33,816 bases of DNA from an uncultured Mediterranea sp. (GTDB taxonomy: Bacteria; Bacteroidota; Bacteroidia; Bacteroidales; Bacteroidaceae), in the NCBI GenBank assembly GCA_945879145.1, contig CAMCUZ010000022.1, positions 1-33,816 on the forward strand. Direction: 5' to 3'. This document shows, one piece after another, positions 6,845 through 15,386 of this stretch. Each line of letters opens with the position of its first letter. Position 1 is the stretch's first letter. The position numbers and the translations under genes are program-made. Under the pieces are notes generated by a model, which was not told the DNA's origin, did no database searches, and saw only the letters and a list, made by a program, of their open reading frames with translations.

Positions 6845-7570
6845 ATGATACAACTGATTCCCGCCATTGATATCATAGATGGCAAGTGCGTACGCTTATC
6901 GCAAGGCGACTACGAGCAGAAGAAGGTTTATAGCGAAGATCCTGTAGAGGTGGCTCTGCAGTTGGAAGCGCATGGTATCAGCCGACTTCACGTGGTGGAT
7001 TTGGATGGCGCTCGCTCACATCATATCGTGAATTACCACACCCTGAATGCCATCGCTACCCGCACCTCGCTGACCATCGACTTTGGCGGCGGAGTGAAGA
7101 GCGATGAGGATCTGCAGATAGCCTTTGACAATGGGGCACAGCTGGTGACGGGTGGTAGCATTGCAGTGACGAATCCGCAACGGTTCGTCAGCTGGATCGA
7201 ACGCTATGGGGCGGAGAGAATCATTCTGGGCGCTGACGTGAAGGAGCGGCGTATTGCCGTGAATGGCTGGAAGGAGGAGACTGCTGAGCCGCTGATGCCC
7301 TTCTTGCAGCGCTACGTGGAGCAGGGGATTCGTCAGGTGATTTGTACGGACATCAGTTGCGATGGTATGCTGCAGGGTCCCTCGGTAGCGCTTTATCGCG
7401 AGATTCTGCAACTGCATCCCGATTTGCTGCTCGTGGCCAGTGGAGGGGTGAGCTGCATGGAGGATATTCGTACCTTGCACGAGGCTGGAGTGCCTGCCGT
7501 CATTTTTGGTAAGGCACTCTATGAAGGGCACATCACCCTCAAAGAGATAGAACAATTCATTTCACAATAA
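6845..7570 (+). CDS. hisA: HisA, phosphoribosylformimino-AICAR ribotide isomerase
   Basis: A 241-residue TIM barrel catalysing the Amadori isomerisation of ProFAR to PRFAR, step 4 of histidine synthesis. Asp9 in PAIDIIDGKCVRL is the N-terminal catalytic acid; the second is in CTDISCDGML. FGGGVKS and ASGGVS are the two phosphate-binding loops. Length is typical. It lies 64 bases after hisH and 15 bases before hisF, consistent with a single transcript. The hisH-hisA gap contains an AT-rich ATTATATATAG run but no convincing hairpin. Confidence 0.95.
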   Translation: MIQLIPAIDIIDGKCVRLSQGDYEQKKVYSEDPVEVALQLEAHGISRLHVVDLDGARSHHIVNYHTLNAIATRTSLTIDFGGGVKSDEDLQIAFDNGAQLVTGGSIAVTNPQRFVSWIERYGAERIILGADVKERRIAVNGWKEETAEPLMPFLQRYVEQGIRQVICTDISCDGMLQGPSVALYREILQLHPDLLLVASGGVSCMEDIRTLHEAGVPAVIFGKALYEGHITLKEIEQFISQ

Positions 7571-7585
7571 TTTTAGAGTAACAAC

Positions 7586-8344
7586 GTGTTAGCAAAACGA
7601 ATCATACCCTGTTTGGATATCAAGGACGGACAGACCGTAAAGGGAACCAACTTTCTCAATCTGCGTCATGCCGGTGACCCCGTGGAGCTGGCTCGCGCTT
7701 ACAGCGAACAGGGCGCTGACGAGCTGGTCTTTCTGGACATCACGGCCAGCTTTGAGGGACGCAAGACCTTTGCTGAGCTGGTGAAGCGTATTGCGGCCAA
7801 TATCAGTATTCCCTTTACTGTGGGGGGAGGCATACATGAACTGGCTGATGTGGACCGTCTGCTTCATGCTGGAGCTGACAAAATATCCATCAACTCGTCG
7901 GCCATCAAGCGGCCCGAACTGATAGACGAGATTGCTTCGCACTTTGGATCACAGGTCTGCGTAGTGGCTATCGATGCCCGATGCAATGAGCAGGGCCACT
8001 GGCAGTGCTACTTGAATGGCGGTCGGGTGCCGGTGGATAAGGAGCTCTTCAGCTGGGCCCACGAAGCACAGGAGCGGGGAGCTGGTGAGATTCTCTTTAC
8101 CAGTATGAACCACGACGGGGTAAAAACAGGGTTTGCGAATGAAGCCCTGGCGCAGCTGGCCACCGAGTGTGCTATTCCGGTCATTGCCTCGGGTGGGGCA
8201 GGGGCCAAAGAGCACTTCCTGGATGTCTTTACCCAGGGAAAAGCCGATGCTGCACTGGCTGCCAGCGTTTTTCACTTCGCTGAGATACGAATTCCCGAAT
8301 TAAAATCGTATCTTTGCGCCCACGGAATTAGTGTAAGGAGATAA
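7586..8344 (+). CDS. hisF: imidazole glycerol phosphate synthase, cyclase subunit HisF
   Basis: A 252-residue TIM barrel that, with HisH ammonia, converts PRFAR to imidazole glycerol phosphate and [24 protein letters not shown] is the family N-terminus with catalytic Asp11; the second catalytic Asp lies in VAIDAR; GGGIHE and [10 protein letters not shown] are the phosphate loops. The start codon is GTG at 7586: no in-frame ATG precedes the conserved [10 protein letters not shown]. Length is normal. It follows hisA by 15 bases. A TATCTTTG promoter-like box sits in its 3' end and could give hisIE extra transcription. Confidence 0.95.
   Translation: MLAKRIIPCLDIKDGQTVKGTNFLNLRHAGDPVELARAYSEQGADELVFLDITASFEGRKTFAELVKRIAANISIPFTVGGGIHELADVDRLLHAGADKISINSSAIKRPELIDEIASHFGSQVCVVAIDARCNEQGHWQCYLNGGRVPVDKELFSWAHEAQERGAGEILFTSMNHDGVKTGFANEALAQLATECAIPVIASGGAGAKEHFLDVFTQGKADAALAASVFHFAEIRIPELKSYLCAHGISVRR
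8309..8316 (+). promoter_or_regulatory. possible internal -7 box upstream of hisIE
   Basis: TATCTTTG matches the Bacteroidetes -7 box and lies inside the last codons of hisF, 79 bases before the hisIE start. No TTG is at the expected distance, so it may be chance: the codons read TCG TAT CTT TGC. Confidence 0.3.
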
Positions 8345-8394
8345 AACGCTTCAACTCCTTTATTCCTAATTGAATAACAATACAAGATAAAGAT

Positions 8395-9000
8395 ATGGAT
8401 TTTGAAAAGATGAATGGGCTGGTGCCCGCGATTATTCAGGATGCTGCAACGCAGAAAGTGCTGATGCTGGGCTTCATGAACCGTGAAGCCTATCAGAAGA
8501 CCGTGGAAACCGGTAAGGTGACCTTCTACAGCCGCACCAAGCAGCGCTTGTGGACTAAAGGGGAGGAGAGTGGAAACTTCCTCAACGTAGTGGATATCAA
8601 GTCGGACTGTGATGACGATACCCTCCTGATTCAGGTGCACCCTGTGGGCCCCGTATGTCATACGGGCACGGACACCTGCTGGGGCGAGGAAAACCGGCAG
8701 CCTGTGATGTTCCTTAAGGAACTGCAGGAGTTCATCAGTCGCCGTCATGCTGAGATGCCCGAAGGTTCTTATACGACCTCGCTCTTCCAAAGCGGCGTCA
8801 ACAAGATGGCTCAGAAGGTGGGTGAGGAGGCCGTTGAGGCGGTGATCGAGGCTTGCAACGGCACCAACGAACGTCTGATCTACGAGGGAGCTGACCTGCT
8901 CTACCACCTTATCGTGCTCCTGACCAGCAAGGGACTCAGCATTGAGGACTTGGCCAATGAACTGATTGAACGACATAGCGCCACATGGAAGAAGCACTGA
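8395..9000 (+). CDS. hisI: bifunctional phosphoribosyl-AMP cyclohydrolase / phosphoribosyl-ATP pyrophosphatase
   Basis: A 201-residue fusion for steps 2 and 3 of histidine synthesis. The N-terminal cyclohydrolase domain (about 1-110) has LWTKGEESGN, the metal-binding SDCDDDTLLIQ and the zinc ligand in GPVCHTG; the C-terminal pyrophosphatase domain (about 115-200) has the MazG-like EEAVEAVIEA and YEGADLLYHL acidic helices. This HisIE fusion is usual in Bacteroidetes. Its last 16 bases overlap the next gene, so the ABC ATPase is probably translated from the same message. Confidence 0.95.
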   Translation: MDFEKMNGLVPAIIQDAATQKVLMLGFMNREAYQKTVETGKVTFYSRTKQRLWTKGEESGNFLNVVDIKSDCDDDTLLIQVHPVGPVCHTGTDTCWGEENRQPVMFLKELQEFISRRHAEMPEGSYTTSLFQSGVNKMAQKVGEEAVEAVIEACNGTNERLIYEGADLLYHLIVLLTSKGLSIEDLANELIERHSATWKKH

Positions 9001-9779
9001 TACGCTATCGCAACGTCTCCGTCTATCAGCAGGAGCTCTGTGTGCTCGACGAGGTGAACCTAGAATTTCACCCCGGTGAGTTTGTCTATCTGATCGGTAA
9101 GGTGGGCTCGGGAAAAACAAGCCTGCTCAAGACCATCTACTGCGAACTGGATATCTCACAAGGTGATGCTCGCGTGCTGGATTACGACCTGATGCGCATC
9201 AAGCAGCGCCACATCCCCCAGCTTCGCCGGAGATTGGGTATTGTGTTTCAGGACTTCCAATTGCTTACCGATCGCACTGTGGCCGCAAATCTCGCTTTCG
9301 TACTGAAGGCTACGGGCTGGAAGAATAAGGCGGAGATAGAGGAACGTATCAATCAGGTGCTTCGCCTGGTGGGTATGGAGAACAAAGGGTATAAGATGCC
9401 CGTAGAACTCTCAGGTGGTGAACAGCAGCGTATCGTCATCGCTCGCGCCATGCTCAATTCACCACAGATTATCTTGGCCGATGAGCCTACTGGTAATCTG
9501 GATGTGGAGACTGGACGGCGTATCGTGAAGTTGCTTCAAGATATCAGTGCTGCAGGGTCGCTTGTGCTGATGACCACCCATAATCTCCACCTACTGCAAG
9601 AATTTCCTGGTCGCGTGTTCCGCTGCGAGGATCATCGCCTGACCGAGGTGACCGACGAGTTCATTGATCCCACTCGCCTGAACAGCCCCACCCAGGAGGA
9701 TGGAGATGCGGAGGATGTAGAAGAGGAAGATGCAGATGTGGAGGATGAGGAAAATGGCTCAGATGCCCAAGAAGAATAA
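8985..9779 (+). CDS. FtsE-like ABC transporter ATPase
   Basis: A 264-residue ABC ATPase. Walker A is GKVGSGKT, the Q-loop lies in VFQDFQLL, the signature is LSGGEQQR, Walker B is [12 protein letters not shown], and the H-loop is in MTTHNLHLL. The closest known group is FtsE of the FtsEX divisome complex, which regulates peptidoglycan hydrolysis at the septum; the Walker A variant GKVGSGK is common in Bacteroidetes FtsE. FtsX is not adjacent, so the membrane partner must be elsewhere. A 26-residue tail after about 238 is almost entirely Asp and Glu, an unusual addition to an ABC subunit. It starts inside hisIE (16-base overlap) and is followed by lysC after 33 bases. Confidence 0.85.
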   Translation: MEEALIRYRNVSVYQQELCVLDEVNLEFHPGEFVYLIGKVGSGKTSLLKTIYCELDISQGDARVLDYDLMRIKQRHIPQLRRRLGIVFQDFQLLTDRTVAANLAFVLKATGWKNKAEIEERINQVLRLVGMENKGYKMPVELSGGEQQRIVIARAMLNSPQIILADEPTGNLDVETGRRIVKLLQDISAAGSLVLMTTHNLHLLQEFPGRVFRCEDHRLTEVTDEFIDPTRLNSPTQEDGDAEDVEEEDADVEDEENGSDAQEE

Positions 9780-9812
9780 ATCATAATAACACTATAATAA
9801 CCGAATGAAGAA

Positions 9813-11126
9813 ATGAAAGTTTTAAAGTTTGGAGGAACTTCGGTGGGTTCAGCCCAGCGAATGAAAGATGTAGCCCAGCTAATCAATGATGGGGAGAGAA
9901 AAATTGTGGTCCTATCGGCCATGTCGGGAACAACCAATACACTGGTTGAAATCTCGGAATACCTCTATCGTAAGAATACGGAGGGGGCCAATGATATCAT
10001 CAACCGACTGGAGGCCAAATACCGTCGGCACGTGGATGAACTGTATGCTACAGACGAATACAAAAAGAAGGGACTGGAACTGATCCGATTCCACTTCGAT
10101 GAACTGCGTGCCCATACCAAGGATATCTTCACCCTCTTTGACGAGAAGGCCGTGCTGGCTCAGGGTGAACTGATCTCTACAGGTATGGTCAACCTCTACT
10201 TGCAGGAGTGCGGTGTCAACTCAGTACTGCTGCCCGCTTTAGAGTTCATGCGCACCGATAAGAATGCAGAACCTGATGCGGCCTATATCCGTGAAAAGCT
10301 GGATGAACAGTTGGAACAGCAGCCCGATGCAGCTATCTACATCACGCAGGGCTTTATCTGCCGCAACGCTTATGGCGAAATTGATAACCTGCAGCGGGGT
10401 GGCAGTGATTATACTGCTTCGTTGATTGGCGCCGCTATCAAGGCGGATGAAATCCAAATCTGGACCGACATCGACGGCATGCACAACAACGACCCCCGCT
10501 TTGTGGATCACACGGCTCCCGTGCGTAACCTTCATTTCGAGGAGGCCGCCGAACTAGCCTATTTTGGGGCAAAAATCCTGCACCCCACCTGTATTCAGCC
10601 GGCTAAGTTTGCGCATATTCCTGTGCGTCTGCTCAATACCATGGACCCCAAAGCGCCTGGTACCCTCATCTCCAATGAGACGGAACTTCATAAAATCAAA
10701 GCGGTAGCAGCCAAAGACAATATCACGGCCATCAAGATTAAGTCGGGACGTATGCTGCTGGCTTACGGGTTCTTGCGCAAGGTGTTCGAGATATTTGAGA
10801 GCTTCCACACCTCCATCGACATGATCTGTACTTCTGAGGTAGGTGTATCGGTTACCATCGACAACACCAGCCACCTGGCCGAAATCCTGGACGAACTGCG
10901 CAAGTTCGGCACGGTGACCGTGGACAGCAACATGTGTATTATCTGCGTGGTAGGTGACTTGGATTGGGAGAATGTGGGCTTCGAGGCCAAGGCGCTGGAT
11001 GCCATGCGCGAAATCCCCGTGCGCATGATCTCATTCGGTGGAAGTAACTACAACATCTCTTTCTTGGTTCGCCAGGAGGATAAAAAGCGTGCCCTACAGG
11101 CGCTGAGTGATGAACTCTTTTCATAA
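9813..11126 (+). CDS. lysC: aspartokinase (monofunctional)
   Basis: A 437-residue aspartate kinase for the first step of lysine, threonine and methionine synthesis. KFGGTSVGSA at 5-14 is the ATP/aspartate signature, and the amino-acid-kinase core has GFICRNAYGEIDNLQRGGSDYT. Two C-terminal ACT regions follow (from about 300: IKIKSGRMLLAYGFLRKVFEIF and later VGDLDWENVG), expected to give feedback control by lysine or threonine. There is no fused homoserine dehydrogenase domain. lysA follows after 15 bases, so the pair probably supplies lysine and diaminopimelate; no lysine riboswitch is visible in the 33 bases upstream. Confidence 0.93.
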   Translation: MKVLKFGGTSVGSAQRMKDVAQLINDGERKIVVLSAMSGTTNTLVEISEYLYRKNTEGANDIINRLEAKYRRHVDELYATDEYKKKGLELIRFHFDELRAHTKDIFTLFDEKAVLAQGELISTGMVNLYLQECGVNSVLLPALEFMRTDKNAEPDAAYIREKLDEQLEQQPDAAIYITQGFICRNAYGEIDNLQRGGSDYTASLIGAAIKADEIQIWTDIDGMHNNDPRFVDHTAPVRNLHFEEAAELAYFGAKILHPTCIQPAKFAHIPVRLLNTMDPKAPGTLISNETELHKIKAVAAKDNITAIKIKSGRMLLAYGFLRKVFEIFESFHTSIDMICTSEVGVSVTIDNTSHLAEILDELRKFGTVTVDSNMCIICVVGDLDWENVGFEAKALDAMREIPVRMISFGGSNYNISFLVRQEDKKRALQALSDELFS

Positions 11127-11141
11127 TACTACCAAATACCT

Positions 11142-12299
11142 ATGAACACAATTACATTCCCTACTGCGGAACAACTAAACAAGATGCAGACACCATGCTA
11201 TTACTACGACATGGATTTGCTGCAGGGTACGCTCGATGCCATCAAGCAGGAAGCGGCTCATTATGAACATTTTGATGTACACTACGCAGTGAAGGCCAAC
11301 GCCAATTCGCGTGTGCTGCAGACCATCTGCCAGGCTGGATTGGGTGCCGACTGCGTGAGTGGAGGCGAGATAAAGGCGGCCATCGAGGCGGGATTTCCGG
11401 CCGATAAGGTGGTTTTTGCTGGTGTGGGAAAGGCGGACTGGGAAATCCGTCTGGGACTGGAGAAGGAGATTTTCTGCTTCAACGTCGAGTCAGTACCCGA
11501 ACTGGAGGTAATCAACGCACTGGCTGCCGAGGCTGGAAAGATGGCTCGTGTGGCCTTTCGTATCAACCCAGATGTAGGGGCTCATACCCATGCCAACATC
11601 ACTACCGGACTGGCAGAGAACAAGTTTGGTATTTCCATGCGCGACATGGAGATGGTCATCCGTTTGGCTCAGCAGATGGAGCACGTCACCTTCATCGGTT
11701 TACACTTCCATATCGGATCGCAAATCTTGGAGATGGACGACTTTGTGGCCTTGAGCCATCGTATCAACGAGTTGCAGGATAAACTGGAAGCTGCGGGCAT
11801 TACCGTGCCTCACATTAACGTGGGTGGTGGACTGGGTATTAACTACCAGCAGCCTGAGGCTTTCCCTGTGCCAGACTTTAAGGCGTACTTCGCTACTTAC
11901 GCTCAGCATCTGAAGCTGCGTCCAGGGCAACACCTTCACTTTGAACTGGGACGCTCGGTAGTGGGGCAGTGTGGTATGCTGATTTCGCGTGTACTCTACG
12001 TGAAGCAGGGTACGAACAAGCAGTTTGCTATCTTGGATGCTGGTATGACGGACCTGATTCGCCCGGCGCTCTACCAGGCACATCACGCCATTCGCAATCT
12101 GACTTCTGCTGCTCCTGCAGAAACGTACGATGTGGTTGGCCCCATCTGTGAGTCATCTGACGTGTTTGATAAGGGCGTGGAGCTTCCCCGAGCGCAGCGT
12201 GGTGACCTATTCGCCCTGCTCTCTGCGGGTGCCTATGGTGAAATCATGGCCTCGCGCTACAACTGCCGCACCTTGCCTGGTAGCTACTACAGTGAATAA
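11142..12299 (+). CDS. lysA: diaminopimelate decarboxylase
   Basis: A 385-residue PLP-dependent fold-III decarboxylase making lysine from meso-diaminopimelate, the last step of the pathway. Lys51 in HYAVKANAN binds PLP; HFHIGSQI supplies the pyridine-stacking His; NVGGGLGINY is the phosphate loop; GPICESSDVFD carries the active-site Cys and Glu contributed across the dimer. Length is slightly shorter than the usual 400-420, which is normal for Bacteroidetes enzymes. It ends the plus-strand run begun at hisH, 15 bases after lysC. No clear terminator follows before the ferritin promoter. Confidence 0.93.
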   Translation: MNTITFPTAEQLNKMQTPCYYYDMDLLQGTLDAIKQEAAHYEHFDVHYAVKANANSRVLQTICQAGLGADCVSGGEIKAAIEAGFPADKVVFAGVGKADWEIRLGLEKEIFCFNVESVPELEVINALAAEAGKMARVAFRINPDVGAHTHANITTGLAENKFGISMRDMEMVIRLAQQMEHVTFIGLHFHIGSQILEMDDFVALSHRINELQDKLEAAGITVPHINVGGGLGINYQQPEAFPVPDFKAYFATYAQHLKLRPGQHLHFELGRSVVGQCGMLISRVLYVKQGTNKQFAILDAGMTDLIRPALYQAHHAIRNLTSAAPAETYDVVGPICESSDVFDKGVELPRAQRGDLFALLSAGAYGEIMASRYNCRTLPGSYYSE

Positions 12300-12363
12300 T
12301 GAACTACATCAGGAGTAACTCGTAGCTTGTAGCTCGAAACGGAATCACCGCTCGCAGTTACTT

Positions 12364-12379
12364 TGGCACAGTTATTGCT
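12364..12379 (+). promoter_or_regulatory. sigma-54 (RpoN) promoter upstream of ferritin
   Basis: TGGCACAGTTATTGCT matches the sigma-54 consensus TGGCAC-R-N4-TTGCW at every defined position: GG at -24 (12365-12366) and GC at -12 (12377-12378) with correct spacing. Transcription should start near 12390, about 50 bases before the ferritin ATG. No enhancer-binding regulator is encoded in the window, and I could not identify an enhancer site. Confidence 0.65.
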
Positions 12380-12395
12380 GGAAGTATAACAGATT

Positions 12396-12430
12396 AGTTG
12401 AATTTTTAATCGGATAAGTTGAACTTTTAA
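12396..12430 (+). repeat. 21-bp-spaced direct repeat in the ferritin leader
   Basis: AGTTGAATTTTTAA (12396-12409) and AGTTGAACTTTTAA (12417-12430) differ at one base and start 21 bp apart, two helical turns. They lie between the predicted sigma-54 start point and the ferritin ATG, a position suited to a repressor or to control of translation. Confidence 0.7.
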
Positions 12431-12442
12431 ATAGTAAAGATT

Positions 12443-12928
12443 ATGGTACTTACTGAAAAATTAGAAAAAGCATTGAATGAGCAGATCACGGCTGAACTGT
12501 GGTCTTCGAATCTCTATCTGGCCATGTCATTCTACATGGCTCGTGAAGGTTGGAATGGAATGGCTACCTGGCTGAACAAGCAGGCTGCCGAAGAGTGGAG
12601 TCACGCCAACATGCTGGCTAACTGGACCATCAAGCGTGGTGGCAAGGCTCTGGTTGATAAGCTGGACGTAGTGCCCAATGATTTTGGTACTCCCGTTGAG
12701 GTCTTCACGCAGGTGTATGAACACGAATGCCGCGTGTCGAAGATGATTGACGAACTGGTTGACGTAGCTTCTGAAGCCCGTGACAAAGCTTCGCAGGACT
12801 TCCTTTGGGGCTTTGTTCGCGAACAGGTCGAGGAGGAAGAAACGGCTCAGGGCATCGTTGATATGCTGAAGAAGGCCGGTGAGGTTGGTATCTATATGGT
12901 TGATGCTAAGCTGGGTGAACGCAAGTAA
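12443..12928 (+). CDS. ftnA: bacterial non-heme ferritin
   Basis: A 161-residue ferritin storing iron as a ferric mineral in a 24-subunit shell. Ferroxidase-centre residues are in place: Glu18 in ITAELWSS, Glu51/His54 in AAEEWSHANM, a Glu in YEHECRV, and acidic EQVEEEETAQ in the fourth helix. Length is as expected. The gene stands alone between its own leader and a strong terminator. Its upstream region carries a perfect sigma-54 promoter and a 21-bp-spaced direct repeat instead of a TAnnTTTG box, implying regulated rather than housekeeping expression (inference). Confidence 0.95.
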   Translation: MVLTEKLEKALNEQITAELWSSNLYLAMSFYMAREGWNGMATWLNKQAAEEWSHANMLANWTIKRGGKALVDKLDVVPNDFGTPVEVFTQVYEHECRVSKMIDELVDVASEARDKASQDFLWGFVREQVEEEETAQGIVDMLKKAGEVGIYMVDAKLGERK

Positions 12929-12962
12929 TCCATGTAGCTCCCCCAGCCGATAGGCTATAATA

Positions 12963-13009
12963 AAATCCGCTATCCTACGCTGTTTACAGCATGAGGGTAG
13001 CGGATTTTT
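12963..13009. terminator. bidirectional terminator between ferritin and kbl
   Basis: AAATCCGCTATCCT (12963-12976) pairs with AGGGTAGCGGATTT (12994-13007) with one wobble; the loop holds an inner GCTG/CAGC stem. A T-run follows on the plus strand and an A-run precedes (T-run on the minus strand), so it can end both convergent genes. Confidence 0.85.
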
Positions 13010-13042
13010 AGTTTATACTATGATGCGGTCAATACAGGGAAC

Positions 13043-14230
13043 TTACTTGATGACGCCCAGCTCCTTGCCCACTTTGATAAAGGCGGAAATGCAGCGATCG
13101 AGGTGTTCGCGCTCGTGCCCAGCAGAGAGCTGTACGCGGATGCGAGCCTGGCCTTTCGGTACCACGGGATAGTAGAAACCTGTCACGTAGATACCCTCTT
13201 CCTGCATTTTGGCAGCAAACACTTGTGACAATTTGGCATCATAGAGCATGACAGCACAGATGGCACTCTGTGTGGGCTTGATGTCGAAGCCTGCTGCCAG
13301 CATCTTTTCGCGGAAGTAGGCTACGTTCTCCACCAGTTTGTCGTGCAGCGCGTTGCTCTCCTTCAGCATCTTGAATACCTCCAGGCTGGCACCGATAACG
13401 GCGGGAGCTACCGAGTTGCTGAACAGGTAGGGGCGGCTACGCTGACGCAGCAGGTCGATGATCTCCTTACGACCCGTGGTGAAACCACCCATGGCACCAC
13501 CGAAGGCCTTACCCAGCGTACCGGTGTAGATATCTACACGACCGTAGGTCTGGTACAGCTCGCTCACACCATGACCCGTAGCGCCCACTACACCGGCAGA
13601 GTGTGATTCGTCCACCATCACCAGGGCATCATACTTCTCAGCCAAGTCGCAGATTTTGTCCATCGGGGCCACGTTGCCGTCCATGGAGAAGACACCATCG
13701 GTCACCACGATGCGGAAGCGCTGAGCCTGAGCTTCTTTGAGGCACTGTTCCAGCTCCTCCATGTTGGCATTGGCATAGCGGTAACGCTTGGCTTTGCAGA
13801 GGCGTACCCCATCAATGATCGAAGCGTGGTTGAGCGCATCCGAGATGATGGCATCTTCGTCGGTAAGCAGCGGCTCAAATACACCCCCGTTAGCATCGAA
13901 GCAGGCTGCATAGAGGATGGTGTCTTCCGTGTGGAAGTAATCGCTGATGGCCGCTTCAAGCTCCTTGTGAATATCCTGCGTACCGCAGATGAAGCGTACT
14001 GACGACATACCATAGCCACGGCGGTCCATCATCTGCTGAGCAGCTGCAATCAAGCGCGGATGGTTCGACAGGCCAAGATAGTTGTTGGCACAAAAGTTAA
14101 GCACTTCGCCGCCCTTCACTGTTATGGCAGCTTGTTGGGGGCTCTCAATCAGGCGTTCCTCTTTGTAGAGGCCAGCCTCTTTAATCTCTGCTAATGTCTG
14201 GCAGAGATGGTCTTTCATTTTTCCGTACAT
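13043..14230 (-). CDS. kbl: 2-amino-3-ketobutyrate CoA ligase (glycine C-acetyltransferase)
   Basis: A 395-residue alpha-oxoamine synthase, PLP-dependent. It cleaves 2-amino-3-ketobutyrate with CoA to glycine and acetyl-CoA. NFCANNYLGLS (about 46-56) is the family N-terminal block, VMVDESHSAGV contains the PLP-ring Asp and His, and TGTLGKAFGG contains the Schiff-base Lys. The start MYGKMKDHL matches homologues; a second ATG four codons in is possible. It is divergent from an SDR-type threonine dehydrogenase, whose product is this enzyme's substrate, so together they form the two-step threonine-to-glycine route. Other alpha-oxoamine synthases such as serine palmitoyltransferase are less likely given this neighbour. 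Confidence 0.93.
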   Translation of the reverse strand: MYGKMKDHLCQTLAEIKEAGLYKEERLIESPQQAAITVKGGEVLNFCANNYLGLSNHPRLIAAAQQMMDRRGYGMSSVRFICGTQDIHKELEAAISDYFHTEDTILYAACFDANGGVFEPLLTDEDAIISDALNHASIIDGVRLCKAKRYRYANANMEELEQCLKEAQAQRFRIVVTDGVFSMDGNVAPMDKICDLAEKYDALVMVDESHSAGVVGATGHGVSELYQTYGRVDIYTGTLGKAFGGAMGGFTTGRKEIIDLLRQRSRPYLFSNSVAPAVIGASLEVFKMLKESNALHDKLVENVAYFREKMLAAGFDIKPTQSAICAVMLYDAKLSQVFAAKMQEEGIYVTGFYYPVVPKGQARIRVQLSAGHEREHLDRCISAFIKVGKELGVIK

Positions 14231-14289
14231 AAATATACAATTTGTAATCTTAAATAAGGTTTAGAATCCTATTTTTTTCTTTGACTCTG

Positions 14290-14320
14290 CAAATTACACC
14301 ATTTTTTTTGAAATAAACAA
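14290..14320 (-). promoter_or_regulatory. possible promoter of kbl
   Basis: On the minus strand TTG (complement of 14318-14320) precedes TAATTTG (complement of 14290-14296) by 21 bases. This is one base short of the TAnnTTTG box and slightly wide in spacing, so it is a weak candidate. Confidence 0.3.
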
Positions 14321-14354
14321 TAGCAAAGTGGTAGATTATGAAAAAAAAAGTGCG

Positions 14355-14362
14355 TATCTTTG
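14355..14362 (+). promoter_or_regulatory. -7 box for the threonine dehydrogenase gene
   Basis: TATCTTTG matches TAnnTTTG and lies 44 bases before the start codon, a typical distance. No TTG is present at 19-20 bases upstream; the region is a run of A residues. Confidence 0.5.
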
Positions 14363-14405
14363 CGCTCCGTAAATAGAAATGTTATCTACCTAACAACATG
14401 AACTT

Positions 14406-15356
14406 ATGAAAAAGATTCTCGTAATTGGTGCTACCGGACAGATTGGTTCGGAGTTGACAATGGAATTGCGCCAGCGTTATGGCGGAGCAAACGTCGTAGC
14501 TGGATATATCCAAGGTGCTGAGCCTAAGGGCGAACTGAGAGAGAGTGGCCCGATGGAATTGGCTGATGTGACTGATGCTAATGTTTTGGCGCAGGTCGTT
14601 AAAGCGCATCAGATTGATACGATCTACAATTTGGCAGCTCTCCTTTCTGTCGTAGCTGAAAACAAGCCTAAACTGGCATGGAAAATCGGTATTGATGGAT
14701 TGTGGAATGTGCTCGAAGTGGCCCGTGAAGCTGGCTGTGCTGTCTTTACGCCCAGTTCCATCGGTTCGTTTGGTGCTTCTACGCCCCACGTGATGACTCC
14801 GCAGGATACCGTGCAGCGGCCACGTACCATGTATGGTGTGACTAAAGTTACTACTGAGTTGTTGAGTGATTACTACAGCTTGAAGTACGGTGTGGATACC
14901 CGCTCGGTACGCTTCCCCGGCATCATCTCCAATGTGACTCCTCCGGGTGGTGGTACGACTGACTATGCTGTGGATATCTACTATTCGGCTGTACGTGGTG
15001 AAGATTTTGTCTGCCCCATTCAGGCTGGTACCTATATGGATATGATGTACATGCCCGATGCGCTGCATGCTGCCATCTCGCTGATGGAGGCCGATCCTAC
15101 GCGTCTGATTCACCGCAATGGATTCAACGTGACGGCTATGAGTTTTGATCCCGAAGGTATCTATGCGGCCATCCGTAAGGTGGTGCCTGACTTCAAGATG
15201 AGCTACCAGGTGGATCCGCTCAAGCAGTCGATTGCCAGCAGCTGGCCCGATTCGCTCGATGACAGCTGTGCACGCAATGAGTGTGACTGGAAACCCCAGT
15301 ATGATCTCGATAAGATGACTGTGGATATGATTGAAAAACTTAAGGCCCGTCTCTGA
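14406..15356 (+). CDS. L-threonine 3-dehydrogenase, SDR/epimerase type
   Basis: A 316-residue NAD-dependent short-chain dehydrogenase of the epimerase-like class. GATGQIG at 8-14 is the dinucleotide loop, SSIGSFG holds the catalytic Ser, and YGVTK holds the catalytic Tyr and Lys. This class oxidises threonine to 2-amino-3-ketobutyrate and differs from the zinc-dependent Tdh of E. coli. A generic NAD-dependent epimerase is the alternative from sequence alone, but divergence from kbl makes the threonine role strong. It could be co-transcribed with the lipoprotein gene 30 bases downstream. Confidence 0.9.
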   Translation: MKKILVIGATGQIGSELTMELRQRYGGANVVAGYIQGAEPKGELRESGPMELADVTDANVLAQVVKAHQIDTIYNLAALLSVVAENKPKLAWKIGIDGLWNVLEVAREAGCAVFTPSSIGSFGASTPHVMTPQDTVQRPRTMYGVTKVTTELLSDYYSLKYGVDTRSVRFPGIISNVTPPGGGTTDYAVDIYYSAVRGEDFVCPIQAGTYMDMMYMPDALHAAISLMEADPTRLIHRNGFNVTAMSFDPEGIYAAIRKVVPDFKMSYQVDPLKQSIASSWPDSLDDSCARNECDWKPQYDLDKMTVDMIEKLKARL

Positions 15357-15386
15357 TAACCTCTCTTTCTCGGGCTCTCCATTTCA

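Noticed and set aside
8272..9120. A 282-codon minus-strand open frame across hisIE
   Set aside because: Opposite a complete hisIE with all motifs; the translation has no family resemblance. Shadow frame.
9780..9812. Search for a lysine riboswitch upstream of lysC
   Set aside because: Only 33 bases lie between the ATPase gene and lysC; no room for the aptamer.
14382..15113. A 243-codon minus-strand open frame across the threonine dehydrogenase
   Set aside because: Complement of a well-supported SDR gene; composition is that of a shadow.
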